64,000 nt of DNA from Pyrocephalus nanus (taxonomy: Eukaryota; Chordata; Aves; Passeriformes; Tyrannidae): positions 9,492,556 through 9,556,555 of the forward strand of contig CM076261.1 in assembly GCA_038380795.1 (NCBI GenBank). The letters run 5' to 3'. The translations under genes were made by a program, and so were the position numbers. Shown piece by piece: positions 1 through 12,836 of the stretch (position 1 is its first letter; every line of letters begins with the position of its first letter). The notes beneath the pieces are model-generated. The model was not told the DNA's origin, made no database searches, and saw only the letters and a list, made by a program, of their open reading frames with translations.

Positions 1-246
1 GGAATATTGCATTTATTGTTAGATACTGAACAAATCTAGGCATGCATTTCTTCTCTTGCATACTTTGTACCTAGAATTTTCTAAAATAACTTTTTTGCTG
101 GAGATGTCCAGACAGAAGTTGCTGAATTAGGCTGTTCTTCCCACCCAAAAGGAGCTATGTATGAAGTTGTTTCAGTGTTTTTGAAGCTATATAATTACAG
201 CATGGCTCACATTTAAGACAGTTCTTATTAATCTTCTTGTCCTCAG

Positions 247-362
247 GGGGACCTCTGGATCTTATGTCCTGCCGAGTGATTGCTGCGGGCACCAGAGAGA
301 TGGCCATGTTCATAGCTCAGGAAATACAAACTATTCACTACAGACGGGATGACGAGAATTAA
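247..362 (+). CDS. IMPA2: Inositol monophosphatase 2, last coding exon (partial gene)
   Basis: This is the final coding exon of an inositol monophosphatase, a cytosolic Mg2+-dependent, lithium-sensitive enzyme that releases free inositol from inositol phosphates. A CAG acceptor ends at 246. The exon begins with two bases of a split Gly codon and reads GGPLDLMSCRVIAAG, then REMAMFIAQEIQTIHYRRDDEN and TAA at 360-362. The GGPLDLM...CRV segment and the RDDE-type ending are typical of the family's C-terminal end. The metal-binding residues lie in earlier exons to the left of the window, so activity cannot be judged here. I chose IMPA2 over IMPA1 because CIDEA, TUBB6 and AFG3L2 follow in the order known for the IMPA2 locus, and because the ending resembles IMPA2 more (family knowledge recalled, not searched). 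Confidence 0.88.
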
Positions 363-830
363 ATACCTACAGCATGGAGTTTGCCCTCCTGAACTATGTA
401 ACTTTTGCAAGATGGGTGGCTTAAAGGGTATGTGATTTCAGCAGGATGCTTTCTGTGGAGATTTTCCGTGTCAAATATTTTTTATAAATTTATTACGATG
501 TGGGAAGGCATAGGGAGATTTTTAAACCTCTGAGAATCGTGTTTCCTTTTTAATATGTATCTCTTTCAACAGTATCTTTTTTATAAGATAGTGTATTTTA
601 CTGGTAGTAAATTAGTCTCAAAATTAAGTTGTAATTTCATATATGTGGGGCTGATATTTAGTCTTTTGTAACATGCAGCTAAAAACGGAACTTTATTTTT
701 ACAGATGCAGATCTCAGGTAAATGAGCTTTAGGACTGTAGTAAAGGATGAGTAGTTAAGATGTGTGCCTATAATATCCTTGTTCTATGATACGTAAGAAT
801 GCAATAAAAATGACATTGTTGTTTTCCCAA
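363..830 (+). other. IMPA2: IMPA2 3' UTR
   Basis: AT-rich sequence follows the stop codon directly, with no coding signal. The first canonical AATAAA, at 803-808, marks the probable end of the transcript, giving a 3' UTR of roughly 460 bases. The exact cleavage site cannot be seen from sequence alone. Confidence 0.6.
803..808 (+). promoter_or_regulatory. Candidate polyadenylation signal of IMPA2
   Basis: A canonical AATAAA hexamer lies about 440 bases after the IMPA2 stop codon and is followed within 30 bases by T-rich sequence. It is the first such hexamer after the stop. Confidence 0.5.
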
Positions 831-849
831 CTACGTCATAGCTATACAT

Positions 850-960
850 CCATATATGTACATGTATGTATGTTTGTGTGTGTATATATACATATATATA
901 TATATATACACACTATATGCATGTATACACACACATATTCACATGTGTATGTTTATATGG
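850..960. repeat. Alternating TA/TG simple repeat
   Basis: This is a run of TATG, TA and CA/TG dinucleotides with few interruptions, including uninterrupted (TA)n around 890-908. It is a degenerate microsatellite just past the IMPA2 polyadenylation signal. A 70-codon reading frame that crosses it is a by-product of the repeat. Confidence 0.8.
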
Positions 961-2086
961 GTATCCTGGATGTTTACAGCAATTTAGAGAATGCATAGAA
1001 GAAAGGTAATGTTGAAAGTTATTTTCAGGTAAAGAGTACAGGTTATTTAGGTGATTCTGGTCGGGGCTATCCAGATGGCAAATAGCAGAGCTGATCGTGG
1101 AAAACGTTTAGTTACTTTACAAACTGTCCAGATAGTTTTGTTTCCCTTCATCCCTCTGCATGGGTATAAATCATACTGTCCTACAGGCCTCTGTAAGATA
1201 CTCCAACCTGCAAACACTTACTACCATAGAGTAATTATAGTTAAAACCAGGAATATTGAACTCAAACTGAGCTATTCACAGTATTAACTATGACACACAG
1301 TAGGAGGCCAGCAGAATAGAGCACAGTGTCAAGGAGCTGTTGATTTTAGAGAAACTTGGAGCAGAACAGCAGGATTTGGCCCCTTACAGGCAAGTGATTA
1401 AAAATATGCATGGAAGATTATGCTTGCAAAAAGTTGTAAACCACATGCCCGTCTTGCACAAAGTTGTAATCACACTTTCTGATCAGAAAAACCTGTAAAA
1501 TCTGTTACATAGGTTTCCCAAACACACAGTTGTTCTCTATCATTGTATCTAGCCAAGGTTATAATTTCTATTTAGATTATGCTTTGAATTATGAGCACAG
1601 GGAAAATACAAGTGTGTCCGGAAAAATAGTTGATAAAAAAAAATCACTTCTATTTTTTCTTCAAAAATTTAATTTAGAGGTATCTTTTTTTGCAAGAGTC
1701 CAAGTTAAATAAAGGAATGAGCCAAAAAAGTTGGTTAAAAAATTTAAACTTTTTTTATACACTGCATGTGTAGAATTTGTAAATGTGTTCAGGTATCTGC
1801 TTAGAACAAACTAAACAGTATTTCTTAAAAATAACCTTGTATGTGTTTCTTGCAATGAGAAATGTTTTTCACTGAATATAACAAAAAATTCTGTGTGAAT
1901 TCTTGATGCTTTTTTGTTCACGAGAAATGCAAAGTACTGACTGTGTGAAGAATGTCTAAATCCAACTAAGCATTTAAGAGCTGATGGTTCTTACCAGAAA
2001 ACCAGTGCTTTCCATCACAGTGATCAATGTTTTGTCACTGCTCCCTTTTACCCCCTCCATCTCTTTGTACCCTCCCCCCCCCATTT
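961..2086. other. Intergenic, no feature seen
   Basis: AT-rich DNA downstream of IMPA2. Only short chance reading frames were found, with no splice-flanked coding segment and no recognisable repeat. Confidence 0.6.
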
Positions 2087-2212
2087 GGAAATGGAAATTG
2101 TAAGCCCTCTGGGGCAGGGACTTTGGCTCTGGGTTTTCAAAGTGCTAATAGGATGAGATTCTGGTCCACGACTAGGCACTGAGGTGCTATAATAATACAA
2201 ATAATAAATACT
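2087..2212 (+). repeat. Ancient retroposon 3' tail (amniote LINE/SINE-type)
   Basis: The sequence runs from a GTAAGCCCTCTGGGGCAGGGA block through TCTGGTCCACGACTAGGCAC to GGTGCTATAATAATACAAATAATAAATA. It resembles the old retroposon tail, common in crocodilian and turtle genomes, that ends in GGTGCTAC...AATACAAATAATAAATAA. The copy is diverged. Family assignment is from memory, so the exact repeat name is left open. Confidence 0.5.
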
Positions 2213-5200
2213 AATAGGCTCATTTTGTCTCTTGTTCACTCTCCCCCCACTTTCTGAGCACAGAGGAGATCCTAGTGACAGATGCAGAGTTGGGTGGCAC
2301 TGCTGTGATCCCAGGGTGCTTAGCCTTGGCAGCCGTGGGAGCAGCTGGAGCTTTAAAACTCGGGCTTGTGCTGTGACTGTAAGCCCTGTAAGGAAGCTTA
2401 TGCTGGCAGGGAGTCAAGTGTGGTGCAAGCTCAGCCCCACTTCATCCGCCCCCCCTCCTAACCCTGGCCCCCGTCATTGCTCTGGGAGAGGAGCATGTGT
2501 GAGAAGCTGCTTCATGGCTCCAGCGAGGTTTCCCAGCAGCTCAGCCCACTTGTACAAAGAAACTCTGACCCAGTTAGGGCTGGTGTGCCTTGGTGTCCCA
2601 GGGCTCGGCAAAGCAGGGGAATCTGTGCACCGACTTCAGTGGCACATGCCAGGAATTTTCAAAGCTGGAAGCCAAGCGTGGTGGGAAAGAGAGGTGCAGA
2701 AACCCATTCACGAGTTCTCATTTGTGGTTTTTATTTGGGCTGTCGTTGAAGTATGTTAAACTGGCAGTGTTTGTGGGGAGCAACAGTCCTGTCTCCCTCA
2801 CCTCCTCTGTCACCTATGTGCCAGGACAAACATTTCTGAACCCTTCCAGAGGACCAGATGAGTGAAGTGATCTGCCTGTAAATTACCCCAGCAAACAAAA
2901 AAGGATTATTTTTCAGGCAGATCGTTTTCTCAAGCCAGTTCAGCCCCTGGGCACCACAAGCAGCTGACTTCAGGCACCACAGGGGGCAGCGAGGGGGCAA
3001 GCAGGACAGCTGCCTTCACAGATGCTGCCACAGTACACCAGTTCAGACCGCATCAAAATGCAGCCTTAAAACTGTTTGGCTTTGCATATGACTGAAATAA
3101 ATTGTACTGGAGTTTGTCCTCACCTCTTTTTCTATTGGTAGCCAAACAAAACTTTGCTCAGCATGCGTGTCCAGCAGCTCTCCCTGTGAGTACAAGCATT
3201 CATTGCACAGTCAGTGCAGCACATAAGCAAGAAACTTAAATCCCCCCAAATGCTTAAACATGTGGACTCTTCTCCCTGCCAGCTGTTGTAAAATGCTTCG
3301 ACTGTTTTCCTCTACACACATTACAGAGTACATAATGGACCCGAGAGGGATGAAGATTTTCTCCATGGACACCAGCACAAAGACACCCGTGCTCTGAAAA
3401 GCGAGTGCTTCCTCTGTAAGCAAATGGTGTTCAGCTTACTGGAGCTATCCCAGTTCATGTCTGCATCCCTCACCAGCTCACTGGTGGAGAACATTTTATG
3501 CCTCCAGTCTTGCTGGTCTAGTCTCAAATGATGCTTTCTGGTAGAATAAGGAGTGAAAATAGCTGTAAACTCCAGGAAAATGGTCGGTGGCTGATTCCTT
3601 TGCAGTGTGTCTTGTTGAGCTTTTCAGATTTTCCAGAAGAAACGTCAGCGTGTTTCGTATGTCCTGAAGGACTGATATTTGCTCCTTGATTATACTAGCT
3701 ATTAAAGAAATACACATGTATTGGAGAACTTACCTAGAGGGCTGCAGGCAGTATTCTCCGTATTTCATCTAGAATTTGGTTCCTGTAGGCCATGGCTTCA
3801 ACTAAAGGAATAAAAACATCCCTTACCAGTAGCCATTCTGCTGTCAGTATTAGAGCTATGCTGTTCCCTCAGGAGGATTGGATCTGTTCAATGTCTGTAC
3901 AGGAGGTGTGCAAGGGGATCTTTGAATAATGAAATAAGACTTAAGCCACTATATCAAATTAACACAGACCACACCTTTTTCCTGGTAACTTCCTAGAGCT
4001 GCCAAGACTGTTTAAATGTGGGTTTTTTTCCTTTATGCTAGTAGGGAAACTGTACAAAAATGTGCTCTGCTTCAGTATGGTATCACCACGACTGAAAATG
4101 TAGAGAAGTCCGAATTATGGTCCCTACAGCACTTTCCATTTTACAGCGTGTTGAAGGTAAGCCTTTCATAAAACATCTCGCCAAAGCCAAGGAGTGCAAA
4201 AAAATAATTCACCGAGAGTGGAAGGAGGAATTTCCCTTTTCTTTTAATCCATGCACCAGGCATGACAATGGCACTATAGGATACTGCATTTAATATGCAT
4301 GCTGTGTTCAAGTAGCAGAAGAACTATTAAAAAAAAAAAGAAATAACTTGACACCAACTCTAGATTTATGTGGGTTTGCTCCTGAAGTGTTAATTTGAAA
4401 ATGCATTACAACAGTGGGTTTGTACTTCTGTCCTTTTCATGCCATTATATTTATACAGTGAATTTTAGAGTGAAATGGACTCAAAGTGTGACCTTTCTCA
4501 TCACAGAAGGTATGTATTTCATGACACAGAGGAGAAGAATGCTGTGTCTCGGCGTACTAAACGTTACTATTTCAATGACAAAAAAATCGTGTTATTTCCC
4601 TTGTGTACTGGTGTGAAGTCCATGCATACCAGCAATGTCCTGCAGTGCAGCCACAGCAGAGACCCACTTCCTACAGGTGGTATGAGAATTGATCAACGAT
4701 CAGAAGGCTTTTTAATTGCAGTTGCTTTTGTGGAATTGCTGAAATCCATTAAATCATGCTGAATACTTCAGTGCATACCCTGATATACAGCATTTATACA
4801 TTCATCCTCTGCACCCTCTTATGCACACTGCCAGTGTATGCTCCATTAATATCACAACCTACTACACTATGCTGCTTCAGTTAGCTACTGACTTTCAGTT
4901 TTATTAAAAACTTTTTTTTTTTTTTTTAGTGAATATCCAGGATTTTTATAATGTAGCCATTAAAACTATTGCTTTCCAATTCACTGCAACAAACAGATTC
5001 CATAATGAGGTCTGAATCTTCCTGCCAACACTGGATGAATTGGATAAATCGGTGGATTTTTTTCTCCTGTTTGCAGGAGAAAAAAAACAGCCAAAAGCTT
5101 GTCTTGAAGGCAGAATTTTCTATCTGATCACAGAAAGGGAAAGTCTCCTCTAGCTCAGCAATGCCTGGTTTGCAACATGGAACATTAATCAGTTCCAAAT

Positions 5201-7799
5201 AGGTGTGTTTTCCTTCTCCTAGCAGATACTGTCAAAATCATTGCTGATGGATATGTGCCAACATTATTTGAACAAAATACTATTCATATACTTCATGCAG
5301 TCTTATATTTCAATATTTAGTGGCAGAACAATATTTTATTTATATATGTTTATGTATATATATGTATATGAGATAGATTAAAATTGAGTCCAGAATAAGT
5401 TTTTTATCTACAAATAGGCTCACAAAAATTACCTTAAAATTTCTGAGTGTTTGTATTTCCAGACACCTGTCACAATCAAATGCAAAGTGTTAATCAGTGG
5501 AAAGAAAAACATTTATTCAGAGATGTTTCCTAAGGTAAAAAGGCTCACAGACACATTCTTTGAAGAGAAAGATTATGTGAGGTATTAAAGAGGTCAGTAG
5601 GGAAGGGATAAACTTTATCACATTAAGCTGGAAACCTCTTTAAGTGTGAAAGGTCCGTGTCCTTTGACAGTGCTTTGCTTTTAGCTAAAAATAAGCAGTG
5701 GTGGTATTTTAATTTAAAGCTATTTGAGAAAGCAAACCTATATATGACAGGGCACTGCTGCGTTCTCAGTGATGCAGCAGTCCTTTGAAATACTGTCACA
5801 ATAGTGGTCACCTATAAGACTGTGAATTGGATATATTCATGGTGGAAATGCAGGTTTATTCTATTTTGAAATGAATTCAATCATTATCAGCCAGGCTGTC
5901 AGACAAAAGAGAACTAAAATTGGCATTCCAGCACTTTTGTTTATCCGTTGCAATAAGTGTCTCTTTGTTTTCCTGAGAAACACAGATATTCTCTCTTGCC
6001 AAGCATGGTTTATTGTTGGTTGTGTTGAACAATACAACCAGATGATGCCACTGAATCAAATTTAAGAAACTGAGGCCCAAAACCTCTACTGGCACAAGGG
6101 GTCACAATTTCAGTGATGTTTTGTGAAGCTCAGAGCACAGCATGACTACAATTCAGCAAAATTATCAATTGTCTTTGTACTGAAATAACACCTAAGAGTC
6201 TTCTGTGATACAAACACATACATCCATCAGGTAGTCAGGACTTCTGGAGACACTGCATGATTCTAAAGTGTTATTTCAGGTGGTCAATATGCCTTAGGGT
6301 CATGCTTAACATTTTAAATATTTTAATGACTCTTTTACTATAAAATATAGTCATTATTATATATGCAAAAACTTAGAAATTTAATGCTGGTTTGCTCCTG
6401 CCTTGCACCTAGTATACTCATTTGCTATTTTTAAAAGCAATTTGTAAAAAATATTCTATATTAATATAATAATAGTATTTTACCTTCACTTTTCAAACAG
6501 AGACCTAAATATACAACATACAAGGACCCAGCAACGTTTAGGAGAAAATGACTCATAGTTTACTGGAGATTTTTTTTCATATGTACTGTGGCCCTGCATT
6601 ATTTCATCTACACATAAAACAGCAGTGTGAGGAAGAATTAGTCTTGCAAGATGAAACTTGACTTCAAAAGAGATTAAGACCACTTAATTACACCAGGATA
6701 TCCCCCACTAACTTGCTCGTCTGTAGTAAATCTGAACCTAAGTGTACATCTGGAAACAAACAAGACGTAAAAGTCTTTCTAATTCATATAGACCTTCTAA
6801 TAATTAATATAAAATTTTCTTATCCAGATTTTTATCTAATACATCCTTCTGCAATTATTATATTGGAAGATAGGAATAATTGCTCTTAGATGATTTATAA
6901 AGTCAAAGGAAAGATGGATTTTACATCTGATAACCTATTATGGATCAAGAAACCAAAGACCTTATTAATTCCTCATGTAAGCATGTACAATTTTAAAGAG
7001 TGCTCTACACCCAGTGGTATCAGTTGAATTTAGGCTCATCTCCATTACACAAAGACTTTGTCATGAAAGCATAATTTATAAGTGCAAAAATGTCCATTTT
7101 ACATTCTTGTTTGTCTTTTGCAGTGTTATCCTTTGTCCTTCGAAAACTAGCATTTTGTACTGTACCATATACCAGTTAAAGAGTTTCTCATTATTTTTAA
7201 TGAGTGCTAGAAATCAGTGATCACAGAAATAAATAGACCAGTGTGTTAAATCAGAAAAAAGATCTCAAGTATTGTGAAGCTTTAATTTTTAGATACAAAT
7301 ATGTATTATCAATATCATTGTAATAATAGTAAGTCTGCGTTGTTCTATCTGTAAATAACTTCCAGATTGTACACACCTCTCAGTTAAAGCAAGTTCTGTG
7401 GGCACATGAGCTTTAATAAAACTGTTTCTCTTCTCACTTCTCCAGTTCCTGAAGAAGATACCGAGAAGTAGAAAATCCACTCAGGAGGCAGTATAGTCAA
7501 ACTTCACACCCCAAAAGGATGCTCAAGTGCTATAAACACTGCAATATAGCAATAGAAGAGTAGAATTTCCTTAAAACCTGCAAATTGTGCATAGTTCCTT
7601 CCTTCTCCCTACCAACAGAATTGCAAAACCCAGAGTTTCATTATTGTTATAGCTGCTTTGGATTCCACTTCCCAGTTACTCCTGCAAATCAGACAGTTTA
7701 TCCTAATAACCAGCCTCACAAATTCAGTCAGGACCCTGAGTACACACCCAGGAGTTTAGCTGGCCACATGCAAGGCAAGCTGGTATGACCTGTTTTGAA
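2213..7799. other. Intergenic, no gene seen
   Basis: The longest frame (2232-2759, 175 codons) lies in a GC-richer patch but has no recognisable domain or exon structure. A TA/TG microsatellite occurs near 5336-5372 and a T-run at about 4912-4927. The rest is AT-rich and unremarkable by eye. Confidence 0.55.
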
Positions 7800-8411
7800 G
7801 AAGGATCTGAAAAAGTCAATAATGAGGGTTCTCCCCATGAGAGCTCCTCTAAAGCTGAAGCTCTCCCTGTTGAACCAGACGCATACAAGTCCATGGCACC
7901 TGATGGGATGCACCTATAGGTGCAGTGGGAACTGGCTGATGTCAATGTGATGCCACTTTTGATTGTCTTTTAAATGTTTTCATGATCTGGGTAGGTTCCT
8001 GAGCAGTGGAAGAAGGCAGATGTCACTCTTGTCTTCGAGGAGGGCAAGAAGAAGGGCCCAGGAACAACAGGCCAGTTAGTCTCACCCCAATCCCTGGGAA
8101 GATGACAGAGCAAATAATCCTGGAAACCATTTCAAAGCACATTAAGGACAGGAAGGTGACTGGGGATAGTCAGCATGGATTTATGAAAGGGAAATCATGC
8201 CTGATAACCTTCTGTGGTGTGATGGCTGGCTGGGTGATAAGGGGAGTGCAGTTGATGTTTAACTTGACTTCAGTTAAACTTTCAGCAGGGTCTCCCATAA
8301 CATTCTCATAGACAAACTATGGTACAGGCAAGGTAAGTGGACAATAAAGTGGGTTGGAAATTGGCTGAATGGCTAAGCCCAGAGGATTGTGATCAGTGGC
8401 ACAAAATCCAG
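7800..8411 (+). mobile_element. CR1 LINE, 5' portion of a truncated copy (reverse transcriptase remnant)
   Basis: This is a fragment of CR1, the main avian non-LTR retrotransposon. Around 7890 the phrase AAGTCCATGGCACCTGATGG matches the CR1 ORF2 region. The frame at 8006-8311 encodes a reverse-transcriptase-like stretch (NNRPVSLTPIPGKMTEQIIL, then SQHGFMKGKSCL). The copy is 5'-truncated and broken by frameshifts. It stops at ACAAAATCCA near 8410, where an LTR begins, and CR1 resumes at 9471. The left boundary is approximate. Confidence 0.85.
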
Positions 8412-8421
8412 CAAAAAACAG

Positions 8422-9470
8422 TATACTGGGTTTGTGTGGCAAGAGGTTTTGGAAGCAGGGGGGCTGCAGGGGTGGCTTCTCTTAGAAGCTGCCAGAAGTT
8501 TCCATGTCTGACAGAGCCAATGCCAGCCAGCTCCAGGACGGACTCGCCACTGGCCCAGGCCAAGCCCATCAGCAATGGCTGGCAGTGGTAACACCTCTGG
8601 GATAACAGATTTAAGCAGGGGAAAATATTACTGCACAGTAGTAGTAGCAGCCAGAGAAGAGAGGAGACAGCTGTGCAGACACCAAGGTCAGTGAAGAAGG
8701 AGGAGGAGGAAGTGCTTCAGGTGCCAGAGCGGAGATTCCCTGGAGCCCATGGTGCAGACCACGGTGAGGCAGCTGTGCCCAGGCAGCCCATGGAGGTCCA
8801 CAGGGGAGCAGAGATCCACCTGCAGCCTGTGGAGGATCCCGTGCCGGAGCAGCCAGCTGCCTGAAGGAGGCTGTGACCCTGTGGGAAGCCTGTGCTGGAG
8901 CAGGCTCCTGGCAGGACCTGTGGATGCACGGAGAGAGGAGTCCACACTGGAGCCAGTTTGCTGCCAGGACTTGTGACACCACAGGGGACCCACACTGGAG
9001 CAGTTCATGAAGAACTGTAGCCTATGGGAAGGGCTCATGTTGGAAAAGTTTGTGGAGGGACCCTACACTGGAGCAGGGGAAGAAGTCCTCTCCCTGAGGA
9101 GATAGGAATGGCAGAAACAACATGTGGAGATCTGACTGCAGCCTCCATTCCCCATTCCCCTGCACCACAGGAGGGGAGGGGGGAGAGAATGGAGAATAAA
9201 GTTAATCCTGGGAAGGAGAAAGGTGTAGGGGAAGGTGTTTTTAAGATTTGTTTTAATTCTCACTATCGTACTCTGATTTGATTGGTAATAAATTCAATTA
9301 ATTTCCCTAAGTCTAGTCTGCTTTGCCCATGACAATAACTGGCGAGTGATCTCTCCCTGCCCACATCTCAACTCATTTCATTGTATTTTCTCTCCTCTGT
9401 TCAGCAGAGAAGAGAATGGTAGAATGGCTTTGGTGGGTACCTGGCCTCTGTCCAAGGTCAAACCACCACA
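8422..9470 (+). mobile_element. Solo LTR, ERVL-like avian endogenous retrovirus
   Basis: The block starts TATACTGGGTTTGTGTGGCA, where family members usually start TGTACTGGG, and ends AAGGTCAAACCACCACA. It contains the repeated CTGGAGCAG-type units (8690-9085) typical of this avian LTR class, followed by a polyadenylation signal AATAAA at 9287-9292. It interrupts a CR1 copy, whose sequence continues on both sides. It is over 1 kb long, with no internal gag or pol, so it is a solo LTR left by recombination. A target-site duplication is not clear (AACAG versus ACTAG at the edges). A second copy lies at 33129-34057. The ERVL-type assignment is from memory. Confidence 0.8.
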
Positions 9471-10303
9471 ACTAGTCACTAGTGGAATATCTCAGCAAGT
9501 TTGTAGATGATATAAAACTGGGAGGATTGGTTGATACATCAGATAGTTGTGCTCCCATCCAGAGGGACATTGACAGGTTGGACAAATGGTCAAACTGGAA
9601 CTTTCTGAAGTTCAGTGAACAGAAATGCCAAGTCCTACATCTGGGGAGGAGCAATCCCATGCATTAGTACTGTATACTTCAGGAGCTGACAGCCTGGAAA
9701 GCAGCTTTGCAAAAAAGGGAGTCTTGGTAAATAATAAGTTGACCATGAGCCAGCAATACGTCCTTGTTATAAAGGAGCCTTAAAATGTCCTGGGCTGCAC
9801 TGGGAGAAGTGTTGCCAACAGGTTAAAGAGGGTGGTCCTCCCCTTCTGCTTAGCCTTGGTGAGGCCACTTCTGAACTGCTGGGTCCAGTTCTGGGCTCCC
9901 AAGTACCAGAGAGAGATGGGCATACTGGAGCAAATCCAGCAAAGGGTGACAAAGATGATTAAGGGCTTGGAGCATCTGGCACAGGAGGAGAGGCTCAGAG
10001 AGCTGGGATTGTGTAGCCTTGAGCAGAGAAGGCTCAGGAGGATCTTGTCCAAGAACACAAACACCAGGCAGGAGGGAGTACAGAAGATGGAGCCAGACTC
10101 TTCTCAGTGGTGTCCAGTGACAGAACAAGAGGCAATGGGCACAAAATCAACTAAAAGAACTTTGTTTAAACATATGAGAAAGATATCCAAAACCCTACTG
10201 ATCATGGCCCTGAGCAACCTGCTCTACTTGATTCTGCAGTTGCATTGGACTAGGCAATCCCCAGAGCTGCCTTCCAACCTCAGCAATTCTGTGATTCTGC
10301 AAT
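9471..10303 (+). mobile_element. CR1 LINE, 3' portion (reverse transcriptase C-terminal region)
   Basis: This continues the CR1 copy interrupted by the LTR. It begins at ACTAGTCACTAGTGG, part of the normal CR1 order, but a short stretch after it seems deleted before the segment SKFVDDIKLGGLVD. The frame at 9832-10440 carries a recognisable end of CR1 ORF2: LALVRPLLNCWVQFWAPKYQ, then ILEQIQQRVTKMIKGLEHL and [17 protein letters not shown]. The 3' end is near 10303, at the CAGCAATTCTGTGATTCTG motif typical of CR1 tails. It is a dead, 5'-truncated insertion. Confidence 0.88.
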
Positions 10304-12836
10304 CTCTCCTCAGGGGCTGCTACAGGACTCTTGGACAACACCTTTTCCAAGACACACAGGAAAAAGAATATCAGCGCCACCAATGCAAAGAGGTTAGCAG
10401 TAAACCACTGTTCCCTGGGACACCCGGAGATCTAAGCTGATCTTCACTGGTTTAAATCTTAAAAAAAGCAAACTGAACAACGTGTGGTGAGTAGCACCAG
10501 TCTGTAACCAAAAGATGGAAAACTCTTTGCAGTGCAATGTGACAGTGATGTGATAAGCAGTAACTCTCTGCCATTTCAAGTCTTTATTGAAAAGCAAGGT
10601 ACTCAGGGAATCTTAGGAATCTGATTTACTTCTGTACTCCTTTGAAGTCTCACTTCAGGTTTACCTTAGGTAAATCAATACCTTGAGTGAAGTAGAATAC
10701 TAAAAATAAGCAAAAACTTCCCCCCTTGACCAGTGTTGTTTCTACAGGCCTTTATTATCTTCCTGCTGCCTTAAAAAATAAAATAGGTTGTTTTAAACAG
10801 TTCCAGTTTTGTGCATAGATCAAGAACAGAGCTCACTCTTAACACAGAGCCACCTGCTGACAGCCAAGTATATTCATTTCATATTGAATTTGAAATCTTG
10901 TCTCTGTTTCCAATAAAACAACAGTTCTTGGCAATTTTTTTCCTGTCTCTTTATCTGTATCACAGGGCTTTGAGGGATAGAAGTTAAAAAGCAGGCCATT
11001 AAAAACAAACGTAACTATGCAGAAACCCTGTTGAACCTTTAAAGATTTGCAAATCCACACAGATACTATTTGAGAGAGATGCCATTTGGTGGTTACCAAG
11101 ACAGATTTTGATTTTAGAGGTGGGTGAAATTGTCCCACTTCTGTTCAGTAGTGAAATGAGCTTCCAAAGCAGGACAGAAAGCAGCAGATGTGACACAACA
11201 TATCTCTGACCGGTGTCCAGATCGAGAATGTCTGATGGAACAGCTGGCTCTGAAAGACATACTCAAACTGGCCTGTGTTCAGGCCAATTATTCAGTCTGC
11301 TTTGCCTCATGCATCTAGGGACATTTCAGATGCCACTACCTGTGCATGCCTCAGAGGCCATTATGAAACACCTGCATTCAATCCCCTTTGCAAAGCAAAC
11401 AGCCAACGCAAGCATTGGTGTGTTAAGTGGCAAGTATGTATGATGACTTAAGGCCATGAAAAATAGAACATTTGCTGCAAATCCTGATGACTGTGTTTAT
11501 TTCTGCTTGGAGTTGTAGGAAGAAATTACAGGGGTGCATACACAAGACACTTTGGTGTCTGTTTATTTCCTTCTCAGCGCTGTGGGGAAGCAGCCTCCCA
11601 AAACCAGATGCAGTTATTGATCTAGTAATATTTGATCCCTTTCTGCTCTAGTTGTCCTGAAATGTCTCTGGTGTGACTAGTAGGCAGCTGCTGCCTGGGG
11701 CTGCACCAGCCTATCTTGTCATCCCGTACCACCTTGCAGCTCAGGGACTGTGGAACTGTAACTTGCCCTAACTGGACTCCTGCCCATACATGAAAAAACC
11801 TTTTCCTGGGGGCTGACTCAACAACCCTGGCTTGCCAACAGTGGGCAGCCCTACATTGGTATGGGTTTCTGTGCCCATGCATCCAGGTCCACACATCTGT
11901 GATGCCTTCTGTATGCACGCTGGGCACACTGGAGTTCCCCCACCCATCCCAGTCAGCTGGGCAGAGTGAGTGACAGACTCGCTCTACACCTCTGGCTCTG
12001 CTGATGTGCTGCAATACAGAAGCACAAGAGGAGCCCTTTAAAAGCTTGCCCTACAGCTCTCCTTGAGCTCTGTGAGAGACAATAATTTCTGATCACGCAT
12101 CGCTCTGGTTACTGCTTGTCAAGCAACACGTAGTCACTGCATATTTAATGCTTCTGTGCTTTTAAGAGTATGTGTGTTAGGAGGGAAAGACTAAGCACAT
12201 AATCTAAGAAGGGATTCATTCTAAGGGATTGTGGGTCTACACATATGACAATGATAGGGAGGAGCAAGCATCACAGAAAGGAATGTGCTATGCAGAAAAG
12301 TATATATGAATAGAGTTAATATGTGGAAACAGGGTAAAGTGATATCTGCGGAAACAACATGAAATACAACCAATGGTTGTCCAGGCTGTCCCAGGAACAG
12401 CATCAAGTTTTAGACCAAAATGTCATATTGGCTTAATAAAGTGTGTCTCAAAGCAGAAGCAAGTAGGCAGCATCTGGTAGATCTCAGCAGAGATGACCAA
12501 AGCCTTTACAAGACACCTGCAGCCAAGAGCCCTTGAGAATCCACTCATCCAAGCTCCCAGGTCTGCACTCAACCCAAACACAACTTGCTCCAAGGACCTC
12601 TTCCCAGAGGAGGCAGACAGAGCACATATTTCAGCCATACCCCTCATCTCTGTGCTTTCCCTAAAAAATTGAATTTAAGTGGCATAAAACTCATGCAGTT
12701 AAAACAGGCTGACCTTTTACTGTGGATATGCTTATGGCAGTATAGTGTGCATATAAAAGTATAGCTTGATCTCTCCCCCAGCAGTTCCCAAGAGTGACTA
12801 CATCAGCATTACTTTCTTCTTTCATTAAACACAATC

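Noticed and set aside
2232..2759. 175-codon plus-strand frame
   Set aside because: Overlaps other frames in GC-richer intergenic DNA; no domain, splice signals or known similarity.
8611..9038. Several overlapping frames of 90-123 codons on the minus strand
   Set aside because: Inside the first solo LTR; produced by GC-rich repeats.
11622..12014. 130-codon minus-strand frame
   Set aside because: No domain recognised, no splice context, single isolated frame in intergenic DNA.
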